Shown one piece after another: positions 1 through 6,332 of a DNA stretch of 9,257 bases. This DNA is from JAJKIP01 sp040509055 (GTDB lineage: Bacteria; Bacteroidota; Bacteroidia; Chitinophagales; Chitinophagaceae). The notes under the pieces were generated by a model. The model had not been told where the DNA came from and did not search any database. It saw only the letters and a list, made by a program, of their open reading frames with translations. Position numbers and translations under genes: made by a program. The stretch lies in NCBI GenBank assembly GCA_040509055.1, contig JBEVLT010000009.1, positions 1 to 9,257 of the forward strand, read 5' to 3'. Numbering within the stretch: position 1 is the stretch's first letter; the number at the start of each line of letters is the position of its first letter.

Positions 1-577
1 CCAGCATGGGCCGGTAAAATTCTTTGCCGAACAGCACGATGGGAAACTGGGTAACGGTCTTGGTTTGCACCAGCGTCAGCGTTTCAAAAAACTCATCCAT
101 GGTGCCAAACCCGCCGGGCATGATGATAAAGGCATAGGAGTATTTTACCAGCAGCACCTTGCGCACAAAGAAATGTTCGAACGTAAGCGATTTGTGGAGG
201 TAGGGATTGGCCTTTTGCTCAAAGGGCAGGCGGATATTGCAGCCTACCGAGTTGCCGCCGTTTTCAAAAGCGCCGCGGTTGGCCGCTTCCATGATGCCCG
301 GCCCGCCACCCGTCAGGGTAGTAAATCCCATTTCTGCGATCCGTTTGCCAAACTCCCTTGCCTTATCATAATACGGATGGTCCTCTTTGAACCGGGCTGA
401 GCCAAACACCGTAACGCAGGGGCCCATAAAATGCAGGTTGCGAAATCCCGTTATAAACTGTTTGAATACCCGCCAGGCAAAAGCCAGCTCGTACCCACGG
501 CTCTTGGGGCCTTCCAGGAACACGTGCTGCTTTGGTGGAATGATAACATTGCTCTTCGGTTTTTCAGGTGCTTCCAT
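1..577 (-). CDS. LOG/TIGR00730-family Rossmann-fold protein (partial; 3' end outside window)
   Basis: The first 192 codons are present; the C-terminus lies beyond base 1. Seen: a Rossmann start (VFGSAR, residues 57-62), a glycine-rich T-GGGPGIMEAAN stretch (89-100) and the family signature PGGFGTMDE (154-162). The PGGxGTxxE signature defines the 'lysine decarboxylase-like' LOG family. Its characterised members are not decarboxylases: they hydrolyse nucleoside 5'-monophosphates to base and ribose 5-phosphate (cytokinin-activating LOG, PpnN). Substrate cannot be told from sequence; the glutamate of the signature, a catalytic residue in LOG enzymes, is present. About 50 residues precede the Rossmann core, longer than plant LOG proteins. 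ATG at 577 is chosen because the reading is continuous and a promoter match sits just upstream. Probably soluble and cytoplasmic. Divergent from exonuclease III across 83 bp. Confidence 0.9.
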   Translation of the reverse strand, partial: MEAPEKPKSNVIIPPKQHVFLEGPKSRGYELAFAWRVFKQFITGFRNLHFMGPCVTVFGSARFKEDHPYYDKAREFGKRIAEMGFTTLTGGGPGIMEAANRGAFENGGNSVGCNIRLPFEQKANPYLHKSLTFEHFFVRKVLLVKYSYAFIIMPGGFGTMDEFFETLTLVQTKTVTQFPIVLFGKEFYRPML

Positions 578-622
578 ATGAAACTGTAAATTGCTGCCGG
601 TTTGGACAATAAAACGCCACCG

Positions 623-650
623 TAAAAGTACTTAAATAACCACCTTTCAA
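623..650 (-). promoter_or_regulatory. Possible Bacteroidota promoter for the LOG-family gene
   Basis: Read on the minus strand, TTG (650-648), a 17-nt spacer, and TACTTTTA (630-623) approximate the Bacteroidota consensus TTTG / TAnnTTTG; the last base is A instead of G. The implied transcript start, near 616, gives a leader of about 40 nt. No comparably good match was found for the divergent exonuclease gene in the same 83-bp gap. Confidence 0.35.
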
Positions 651-660
651 CGCCAACTCT

Positions 661-1428
661 ATGCGCATCATCTCGTACAACGTTAATGGCATCCGGGCCG
701 CGATGAACAAAGGACTGTGTGAATGGCTGCAGACCGACCCGGCCGACGTGATCTGCCTGCAGGAAACAAAAGCCCTCAAGGATAATGTAAACCACCAGCT
801 CTTTACCGATATGGGCTACCACGACTATTGGTTCAGCGCGCAGAAGAAGGGGTACAGCGGCGTGGCTGTATTTACAAAAAGAAAACCCGACCACGTGGAA
901 TACGGTACCGGCCACAAAGTAAGCGACGACGAAGGCCGCGTGTTGCAGCTGGACTTTGGCGATACCCGGCTGATCAATGCCTATTTTCCTTCCGGCACCA
1001 GCGGCGATGAGCGCCAGAGCTTCAAATACGTGTGGCTGGATGAGTTTTTCGTATATCTGGAGCAGCTGCGAAAGAAATATCCCAAACTCATTTTATGCGG
1101 CGATTACAACATTGCGCACAAGGAAATAGACATTCACGATCCGAAGGGGAATAAAAAATCATCCGGTTTCCTGCCGGAAGAACGGGACTGGATGACCAAA
1201 TTTTACGACCATGGCTGGATCGATACGTTCCGGCATTTTCATCCCGAGCCGCACCGCTACAGCTGGTGGAGCCAGCGTTTCCCTTCTGTACGGTTGAACA
1301 ACAAAGGCTGGCGCATCGACTACATCAATGCAACGGCACCGCTTCGCGACAGCCTGCGCGATGCAGAGATCTATCCCGATGTGAAGCACAGCGATCACTG
1401 CCCGGTCTACCTCGATATCGAAATCTAA
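661..1428 (+). CDS. xth: Exodeoxyribonuclease III (AP endonuclease, Xth/ExoA type)
   Basis: A 255-residue protein of the endonuclease/exonuclease/phosphatase superfamily, of normal family length. It cleaves DNA 5' to abasic sites in base excision repair and degrades duplex DNA 3' to 5', using Mg2+. All expected active-site blocks are visible: N7 in YNVNGIR, metal-binding E35 in LQETK, Y108 in NAYFPSG, D148 and N150 in GDYNIAH, the YSWWS block (200-204), RIDYI, and the catalytic pair D245-H246 in SDHCPV. It looks complete and active. ATG at 661 opens directly into the first conserved beta strand (RIISYNVNG), so no other start is plausible. No Shine-Dalgarno site is seen, usual for this phylum. 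It is a stand-alone unit: divergent from the LOG-family gene upstream and ending 3 bp from the end of the convergent flavoprotein gene. Confidence 0.97.
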   Translation: MRIISYNVNGIRAAMNKGLCEWLQTDPADVICLQETKALKDNVNHQLFTDMGYHDYWFSAQKKGYSGVAVFTKRKPDHVEYGTGHKVSDDEGRVLQLDFGDTRLINAYFPSGTSGDERQSFKYVWLDEFFVYLEQLRKKYPKLILCGDYNIAHKEIDIHDPKGNKKSSGFLPEERDWMTKFYDHGWIDTFRHFHPEPHRYSWWSQRFPSVRLNNKGWRIDYINATAPLRDSLRDAEIYPDVKHSDHCPVYLDIEI

Positions 1429-1431
1429 CTA

Positions 1432-2670
1432 TCACCGGTTCAGCAGCAACCGGATATAAAAAGAAGGTTGTGCAAGTTTTTTGCGGATATCCACTTCGTA
1501 GAACATGGACGATACCAGCTCCCGCAGCTGCCGGTTGCGGGTGGCCATTTTCATCAGGAGATTAAAGAGTACCGGGTATTTTACCAGCTTTTGCAGGCGA
1601 TGGCTCAGCTTCAGTTCGGGGCCCAGCACCCGGTACACATTTTCATCATAGGCCGTCAGCCCGCTGGCAGAAAAATCACCGGCCTGCAAAGCCGCAGCAG
1701 CCTGCCGCGCAGCCATAGCGCCCGTATAGAGCGCATTACCGATGCCTTCACCGGTAAAGGGATCAACGAGGAAGGCCGCATCGCCCACCAGCATATACCG
1801 GTCACCGGATAGTTGTCTCCGCTTACTGCCCAGCGGCAACCCGTACCCTTCAAAAGCACCGGTGAGCTCCGCATCCCTGAACCGCTCCCGCAGCACCGGA
1901 TCGCTTTGCAGTGTATCAGCCAGCAGCTTTTTGAGATTGACCTTTCGCTTGCTTACGTCGGCAGACAGCATGTCCATGCCTACGTTGGCCTCCCCGTTTG
2001 GCAGGGGGAATATCCACAGGTAGCCCGGCAGCAGAGGTTTTAAAAAATGCAGCTCGATAAAATTGTCGGCATGCAGGCCCTGCACATTGCGGTAATAACC
2101 GCGTATACCGGCTGCATAGTGGGCCGGCTCCATGCGGATCCCGGCCACATCCCTGGTAAAACGGGAATGCGCGCCATTGGCAATGATCAACAGCTTTGCC
2201 TTTACAGAAAAATCACCTGAAGCATCTGATGCGATATAGCCATCCGGTTCTTTGCGGTAATGCTCAATGCTCACTCCTTCATAAAACGGGATGCCGGGTT
2301 CCCGCTTCAGCTCATCGGCCAGGAACTGATCGAAATGGATGCGCTTGCTGGTAAAGCCCGGGCAGTCATCCGTTTCTTTATCATAAGCCGGCTTATAAGG
2401 CACCTGCAGGCTATGCCGGCCCGGAGACACAAAGGTGACGCCCCAGCTATCCTTTTTTTGTGCAAAAGCCAGCAGCCGGGTGGCTATCGCCGGGTCGATC
2501 CGGTGCAGGGCCGTCATCACTTTGCCACTCAGCCCGTCGCCGCATACCTTGTCCCGTGGAAAGACCGCCTTGTCCACGACGACGCAGGCAACACCCAGCC
2601 TGTTCAGCTGCAGGGCAGCGGCGACTCCGCCCGGGCCGGCCCCGATTATACAAATATCTGTTTCGATCAT
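1432..2670 (-). CDS. Geranylgeranyl reductase family FAD-dependent oxidoreductase
   Basis: A 412-residue flavoprotein. Seen: the N-terminal dinucleotide-binding motif GAGPGG (10-15) with acidic D33 ending the second strand; the block FPRDKVCGDGLS (37-48), typical of geranylgeranyl-reductase-like proteins; and the second FAD motif LVGDAAFLVDPFTGEG (about 294-309). Characterised relatives (plant ChlP, archaeal digeranylgeranyl lipid reductase) saturate isoprenoid chains using FAD and a reductant. The bacteroidal substrate is unknown and could be another prenyl or hydrophobic compound, or the reaction a hydroxylation. No transmembrane segment stands out, though the C-terminus (around 345-412) is basic and partly hydrophobic. 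ATG at 2670 puts the GxGxxG motif near residue 10, as usual; an in-frame GTG at 2727 would add 19 non-conserved residues. A weak -7-like TATCTTGC lies at 2694-2687, without a convincing -33. No isoprenoid genes are adjacent. Confidence 0.85.
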   Translation of the reverse strand: MIETDICIIGAGPGGVAAALQLNRLGVACVVVDKAVFPRDKVCGDGLSGKVMTALHRIDPAIATRLLAFAQKKDSWGVTFVSPGRHSLQVPYKPAYDKETDDCPGFTSKRIHFDQFLADELKREPGIPFYEGVSIEHYRKEPDGYIASDASGDFSVKAKLLIIANGAHSRFTRDVAGIRMEPAHYAAGIRGYYRNVQGLHADNFIELHFLKPLLPGYLWIFPLPNGEANVGMDMLSADVSKRKVNLKKLLADTLQSDPVLRERFRDAELTGAFEGYGLPLGSKRRQLSGDRYMLVGDAAFLVDPFTGEGIGNALYTGAMAARQAAAALQAGDFSASGLTAYDENVYRVLGPELKLSHRLQKLVKYPVLFNLLMKMATRNRQLRELVSSMFYEVDIRKKLAQPSFYIRLLLNR

Positions 2671-2738
2671 CGGCCTTGATTGCCCGGCAAGATAAGCATT
2701 GATCCGCTTTGGGGTGCCTGGCCGCACCCGGTACCCGG

Positions 2739-2767
2739 TTTGTTAAAAAAAGGCCGGTGTACGGTTT
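2739..2767 (+). promoter_or_regulatory. Possible promoter for the DUF2339/DUF4286 unit
   Basis: TTTG (2739-2742), a 17-nt spacer and TACGGTTT (2760-2767) resemble the Bacteroidota TTTG / TAnnTTTG pattern, with two mismatches in the -7 box. The start would be near 2774 with a leader of about 35 nt. It lies in the 140-bp gap divergent from the flavoprotein gene. Weak evidence. Confidence 0.3.
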
Positions 2768-2810
2768 TTCACAAAATAATTCCCCATTTTTAGCCACAAA
2801 ATCAACGCTT

Positions 2811-5231
2811 ATGGGCGCACTGATCGTGCTGCTGCTTCTCATTCCCGTTATCATGCTGATACTGCTGATCAGCACACACAGCAAAACTGCGGACAATCAG
2901 CAAGCCCTGAAAGAGGTACAGCAACAGCTGGCCAGCCTGTCGCGAAGATTGCATGAACTTACCTTGCGGGCTGCCGGAAACGCTACCGCTACACAAACGC
3001 CTGTTGCCCCCGAAGAAAAGCAGGAACAAAAAGCAGCAACGCCACCACCCGTACCGACGGTCACTCCGCCGGCGGCTGTGACCGTTCAGCCTGTGATACC
3101 GAAGCCCGCCCCGCCCATACAGCCGGAACAAATAGAGCAGGCGCCTGCTGCGCCACCTGCTCCACCGGTATTCATGGAAGAAACCGACGAGCGAAGCTAT
3201 GCGGAGCAGGCAGCCTACAGCACGCCGGAAACCAAGCGCGACCTGGAGCGGTTTATCGGGGAAAACCTGGCGAACAAGATCGGCATTGCCGTATTGGTAC
3301 TGGGTATCGCCTTTTTTGTAAAATATGCCATCGACAAAGAATGGATCAACGAGACTGGCCGGGTGATCATCGGGCTGATCTGCGGCGGCATTCTCATCGG
3401 GCTGGCTCATTATATCCGCAACAGTTACCGTTCCTTCAGCTCGGTGCTGGTAGGGGGCGGGCTGACGGTCTTTTATTTCACCATTGCATTCGCTTTTCAC
3501 CAGTATCATCTTATCGGCCAGCAGGCCGCCTTCGGGATCATGGTTCTTATCTCCGCCTTTGCGGTAGCCCTGTCGCTGTATTACAACCGGCAGGAGCTGG
3601 CCATCCTGGCCACCGCCGGCGGGTTCATCACGCCCTTCCTTGTCACTACCGGGCAGGATAATTACATGGCCCTGTTTACTTACCTCTGCATCCTGAATAC
3701 AGGGCTGATGGTCCTTGCCTGGTTCAAGCGCTGGCCGGCCATCAACATCATTGCCCTGTTCTTCACCACGCTTATTTTCGGTGGCTGGCTGGTGCGGCGG
3801 ATCGTCTTTACAGAAGATTTGCCCTATGGCAATGCCCTGCTTTTTGCCACGCTGTTTTACATCCTGTTCATCACGATGAATATCATCAACAGCCTCCGGC
3901 TGAAACGGAAATTCACCGCCTTTGACTTTATCATCGTGCTCAGCATCAACTTTCTCTATTACCTCGCGGGCATGATCATTCTGTCTTACAACAGTAACCA
4001 GAACGACCAGGGCCTGTTTACCGCCTTACTGGGCATCACCAATCTTATACTGACCGGTGTATTTTACCGGAACAGGCAGATCGACCGGAATTTTATCGCC
4101 CTGCTGACCGGGCTCTCCCTCACTTTTATTTCGCTGGCTGCGCCCGTGCATTTCAGCGGCAGCGTCGTTGTTATGTTCTGGGCTGCAGAATCGGTTGTGT
4201 TATTGTGGCTCTACCAGCGTTCGCGCATCCTTCAGCTCTGGATCGCTTCGGTGGTGGTAGCCGGTCTCATGATCTTCGGTCTGCTCGTCCTCTGGCCGCA
4301 GGTATATTTTTCCGGCAGCAAGATCATCCCGGTCATGCTCAATAAAGGCTGCATGACAACGCTTGCCGGTTCCGCCGCACTGTTTATCTATTACCTGCTA
4401 TTGCGGCGTGGCGCTGTCATTTATCAAAAAGAAGAGACCAACCGGATGGTCCGCAACCTGTTTCTGGTCACAGCCATTATTCTTGCCTACCTGGCTGGTG
4501 TGCTGGAGATCTTTTACCAGTTCACTACCCGCATACCTTATTCGGAAATACACGATATCTACCTGCAGCTCTGGTCCTTCGCAGCGGCCATCCTGTTGTT
4601 GCGGATATTCCGGCGCTCACCAGTCTTCCCCTTACTGAAATTCCTGCTCACCGCGTTGTGTCTTGGCCAGTACCTGTTTTGCCTGGGCGCCAACCTGCGT
4701 GTATCCGCCGAGCTGGCGGGACAGCCCAACAGCTATCTTTTTGCAGCACACTGGATCGCGTCTGCACTCCTGCTGTGGCTGCTGTACAGCCTGGTAAGGT
4801 TCTTTTTCAGGAACGGCCATGCGGGCTGGGACGATTACCGTGCTGCCTTCACCTGGATGGCTGCCGGCAGCATGATCCTGCTGCTCAGCATAGAAATGTA
4901 CCAGGTGATCTTCTGGAGCACATACAGCAACGAAGCGGACAGGCTGTGGTGGCAAAACCTGTACAACAAGGCAGGGCTGACCATCCTGTGGGGCATCTGC
5001 TCCTTCGCCATGATGTGGCTGGGCATGAAATACGGCTTCCGTACACTCCGCATCATTTCGCTTACGCTGTTTACCGTAACACTGGTCAAGCTGTTTAGTT
5101 ATGATATCCGCAACATTCCGCCAGGGGGCAAAATCGCGGCCTTTATCCTGCTGGGTGTGTTGCTGCTTACCGTATCTTTCATGTACCAGCGGCTGAAAAA
5201 GATCATTATCGACGATAAATCCGGTGTATAA
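2811..5231 (+). CDS. DUF2339 domain-containing polytopic membrane protein
   Basis: An 806-residue inner-membrane protein. From the N-terminus: one hydrophobic segment (about 2-20); a heptad-like, Gln/Leu-rich stretch likely to be coiled coil (about 24-50); a long Pro/Ala-rich, low-complexity linker (about 55-120); then, from about residue 150, the segment ENLANKIGIAVLVLGIAFF leading into a conserved KYAIDKEWI turn, the hallmark I recognise for DUF2339. The remainder is an almost unbroken run of roughly 20 hydrophobic helices to the C-terminus. Function of the family is unknown to me; no enzymatic motif is evident. ATG at 2811 is preferred because it opens with the hydrophobic segment; an in-frame TTG at 2709 would add 34 residues unlike the family and overlap the promoter region. 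The DUF4286 gene begins 9 bp after the stop, indicating a shared transcript. Confidence 0.88.
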   Translation: MGALIVLLLLIPVIMLILLISTHSKTADNQQALKEVQQQLASLSRRLHELTLRAAGNATATQTPVAPEEKQEQKAATPPPVPTVTPPAAVTVQPVIPKPAPPIQPEQIEQAPAAPPAPPVFMEETDERSYAEQAAYSTPETKRDLERFIGENLANKIGIAVLVLGIAFFVKYAIDKEWINETGRVIIGLICGGILIGLAHYIRNSYRSFSSVLVGGGLTVFYFTIAFAFHQYHLIGQQAAFGIMVLISAFAVALSLYYNRQELAILATAGGFITPFLVTTGQDNYMALFTYLCILNTGLMVLAWFKRWPAINIIALFFTTLIFGGWLVRRIVFTEDLPYGNALLFATLFYILFITMNIINSLRLKRKFTAFDFIIVLSINFLYYLAGMIILSYNSNQNDQGLFTALLGITNLILTGVFYRNRQIDRNFIALLTGLSLTFISLAAPVHFSGSVVVMFWAAESVVLLWLYQRSRILQLWIASVVVAGLMIFGLLVLWPQVYFSGSKIIPVMLNKGCMTTLAGSAALFIYYLLLRRGAVIYQKEETNRMVRNLFLVTAIILAYLAGVLEIFYQFTTRIPYSEIHDIYLQLWSFAAAILLLRIFRRSPVFPLLKFLLTALCLGQYLFCLGANLRVSAELAGQPNSYLFAAHWIASALLLWLLYSLVRFFFRNGHAGWDDYRAAFTWMAAGSMILLLSIEMYQVIFWSTYSNEADRLWWQNLYNKAGLTILWGICSFAMMWLGMKYGFRTLRIISLTLFTVTLVKLFSYDIRNIPPGGKIAAFILLGVLLLTVSFMYQRLKKIIIDDKSGV

Positions 5232-5240
5232 AATCGATCC

Positions 5241-5546
5241 ATGTTCATCTACAACGTTACCGTCAAAGCAGAGCATTCCATTGCAGCGGCCTGGCTTGCC
5301 TGGTTGCAGCAAACGCATATTCCCGCTATCACCGGTACCGGTTGCTTTACGCATGCCGTGGTACTGCATCTCACCGAGGCTGATGACGAAGAGGGAAAGA
5401 CTTATGCCGTGCAATACCATGCTGATAACCGGGAATCCTATGAACGGTATATCCGCGAATTTGCTGAAGAGATGCGCAGGAAAGCATTCGACCGGTGGGG
5501 TAACAAATTCATTGCTTTCAATACCGTGATGCAGGTTGCGAATTGA
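5241..5546 (+). CDS. DUF4286 family protein
   Basis: A 101-residue protein matching my recollection of DUF4286: it opens MFIYNVTVKAEHSI, has a WLAWLQQTHIP block (about 18-28) followed by TGTGCF, a YAVQY strand around the middle, and a charged helix (YERYIREFAEEMRRK) before a closing KFIAFNT strand. The beta-alpha-beta pattern and size suggest a small ferredoxin-like/dimeric alpha-beta-barrel fold, but that is inference. No signal peptide or membrane helix. Function unknown. It lies 9 bp downstream of the DUF2339 gene on the same strand with no promoter match between, so it is probably co-transcribed with it. ATG at 5241 is the natural start because it opens the first conserved strand. Confidence 0.85.
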   Translation: MFIYNVTVKAEHSIAAAWLAWLQQTHIPAITGTGCFTHAVVLHLTEADDEEGKTYAVQYHADNRESYERYIREFAEEMRRKAFDRWGNKFIAFNTVMQVAN

Positions 5547-5569
5547 GTGTGCAAAAAGAATATTTATTG

Positions 5570-5600
5570 TTTGACCGCTTTCAAAACAATTGTATATTTC
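5570..5600 (+). promoter_or_regulatory. Upstream promoter (P1) in the HU leader region
   Basis: TTTG (5570-5573), exactly 19 nt, then TATATTTC (5593-5600) match the Bacteroidota consensus TTTG-N19-TAnnTTTG in all but the last base. The predicted start, near 5607, would give a leader of about 230 nt before HU, or a separate small transcript. An inverted repeat (ATTGTTTG 5566-5573 / CAAAACAAT 5582-5590) overlaps its -33 box. Confidence 0.5.
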
Positions 5601-5710
5601 GCTCAGCGCTGCATCCAACCTGCATTGCATACCATCTTCCGAAATCAGCCACCAGCAATGGTTTCAGCTCATCGACCGATCACCCGCTATTCGATTGCAA
5701 ATGGCTAATA

Positions 5711-5744
5711 CGCGCAAATCCTTGTCCCGGGCGGGTTTGGTGCG
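5711..5744 (+). other. Imperfect hairpin in the HU upstream region
   Basis: CGCGCAAATCC (5711-5721) can pair with GGGTTTGGTGCG (5733-5744): 11 pairs including two G-U pairs, one bulged G, and an 11-nt loop. It is not followed by a T-run, so it is not an intrinsic terminator. It would sit inside any transcript started at P1 and could be part of a leader structure or small RNA. The 292-bp stretch 5547-5838 otherwise holds two promoter matches and a few overlapping mini-ORFs, with no recognisable gene. Confidence 0.3.
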
Positions 5745-5775
5745 ATGAAGAAAGATCTACAGAGGAGAAATAATT

Positions 5776-5805
5776 TTTGGCAGTATAAAAAACCATATAA
5801 ATTTG
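5776..5805 (+). promoter_or_regulatory. Proximal promoter (P2) of the HU gene
   Basis: TTTG (5776-5779), an 18-nt spacer and a perfect TAAATTTG (5798-5805) fit the Bacteroidota promoter consensus. The expected transcript start near 5812 leaves a leader of about 27 nt, ending in the A-rich TTAAAAACAAGATT before the ATG and lacking a Shine-Dalgarno site. This is the best promoter match in the window, fitting a highly expressed gene. Confidence 0.65.
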
Positions 5806-5838
5806 CCGGCGTTATTCAATTCCATTAAAAACAAGATT

Positions 5839-6108
5839 ATGAACAAAGCTGAATTAATTGCAAAGATCGCCGATGATGCCGGCATTACTAAGACACAGGC
5901 TAACGAGGCGCTGGATTCTTTTGTTGAAGCTGTTACAAAAACCCTGAAAGGCGGCGGTAAAGTTACACTGGTTGGCTTTGGTACTTTTTCCGTTTCTAAA
6001 AGAGCAGCCCGCAACGGCCGCAACCCCCAGACTGGCGAAGTGATCAAGATCAAAGCAAGAAAGGTTGCCCGTTTCAAAGCAGGAAAAGAACTGGCTGCGA
6101 AAATGTAA
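5839..6108 (+). CDS. hup: HU-family DNA-binding protein
   Basis: An 89-residue histone-like protein of the usual HU/IHF length. It acts as a dimer that binds and bends DNA with little sequence preference, compacting the nucleoid. Seen: the N-terminal helical dimerisation half (MNKAELIAKIADDAG, then TKTQANEAL), the GFGTF turn (46-50), the beta-arm with the DNA-intercalating RNP motif (61-63) followed by TGE, and a basic C-terminal helix (KARKVARFKAGKEL). HU rather than IHF is inferred from overall sequence. ATG at 5839 starts the canonical MNKAELI; an in-frame ATT at 5803 upstream would begin inside the -7 box and is rejected. It is followed by a strong intrinsic terminator, so it forms its own transcription unit, with two candidate promoters. 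Confidence 0.96.
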   Translation: MNKAELIAKIADDAGITKTQANEALDSFVEAVTKTLKGGGKVTLVGFGTFSVSKRAARNGRNPQTGEVIKIKARKVARFKAGKELAAKM

Positions 6109-6129
6109 TCTTATCCCTTACAAAATTAC

Positions 6130-6164
6130 AAAGCTCCAATGCTGTCCCGTATTGGAGCTTTTTT
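6130..6164 (+). terminator. Intrinsic terminator of the HU gene
   Basis: A perfect 11-bp stem, AAAGCTCCAAT (6130-6140) pairing with ATTGGAGCTTT (6151-6161), encloses a 10-nt loop and runs into an uninterrupted T-tract (6159-6164). It begins 21 nt after the HU stop codon, a textbook rho-independent terminator. Its distal arm overlaps the putative -33 box of the following bTHX gene. Confidence 0.88.
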
Positions 6165-6184
6165 AATGAATTGTTCTACTTTTA
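6152..6184 (+). promoter_or_regulatory. Possible promoter for the bTHX gene
   Basis: TTG (6152-6154), a 22-nt spacer and TACTTTTA (6177-6184) approximate the Bacteroidota consensus; the -7 box matches five of six fixed bases and is identical to that proposed for the LOG-family gene. Predicted start near 6191 gives a leader of about 15 nt. The -33 box lies within the HU terminator stem. Confidence 0.4.
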
Positions 6185-6205
6185 CACCAACTAAACAACA
6201 TTATC

Positions 6206-6319
6206 ATGGGCAGAGGAGATAAAAAAACAGCCAAAGGCAAACGATTCAAAGGTTCTTTCGGTAAATCAAGACCCGCTAAAAAAGCAGCGAAGAAAGCCGC
6301 TCCTAAAAAGGAAAGCTGA
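6206..6319 (+). CDS. 30S ribosomal protein bTHX (small-subunit protein Thx)
   Basis: A 37-residue, very basic protein. Its start, MGRGDKKTAKGKRFKGSFGK, then SRPAKK, matches the bTHX family pattern (MGKGDKK...RGK...G.yG..RPkK), first known from Thermus, where the peptide sits in a cavity at the top of the 30S head and stabilises rRNA. The core ends at about residue 26; the remaining tail is an Ala/Lys-rich extension (KKAAKKAAPKKES), making it longer than the ~26-residue Thermus form. ATG at 6206 is the only sensible start; the leader is A-rich (CTAAACAACATTATC) without a Shine-Dalgarno site, as for HU. It is easily missed by gene callers because of its size. It lies 97 bp after HU, separated by a terminator, so it is probably transcribed independently. 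Confidence 0.88.
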   Translation: MGRGDKKTAKGKRFKGSFGKSRPAKKAAKKAAPKKES

Positions 6320-6332
6320 TCGCGGAATCTGT

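Noticed and set aside
1435..1453. CCGGTT / AACCGG hairpin at the junction of the convergent exonuclease III and flavoprotein genes as an intrinsic terminator.
   Set aside because: The stem is only 6 bp with no T-run on either side and lies within coding sequence, so it is noted in the findings but not called a terminator.
2671..2727. Upstream extension of the flavoprotein gene to a GTG at 2727 (431 residues).
   Set aside because: The extra 19 residues precede the FAD motif with non-conserved sequence; ATG at 2670 puts GxGxxG at the usual position near residue 10.
2709..2810. Upstream extension of the DUF2339 gene to a TTG at 2709.
   Set aside because: The added 34 residues are not hydrophobic or family-like and cover the putative promoter; ATG 2811 begins the membrane segment directly.
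5331..5342. Perfect 12-bp palindrome ACCGGTACCGGT inside the DUF4286 gene.
   Set aside because: It is explained by the codons for Thr-Gly-Thr-Gly in a conserved stretch of the protein; no copies with regulatory spacing were seen.
4632..5630. A 332-codon open frame on the minus strand opposite DUF2339 and DUF4286.
   Set aside because: It is antisense to two convincing genes. Its Gln/His/Pro-rich composition is typical of the reverse shadow of GC-rich membrane-protein coding sequence, and no domain is recognisable.
5543..5773. A 76-codon frame from a TTG at 5543 through the HU upstream region.
   Set aside because: It crosses promoter P1 and has no coding character or recognisable family; it overlaps the DUF4286 stop.
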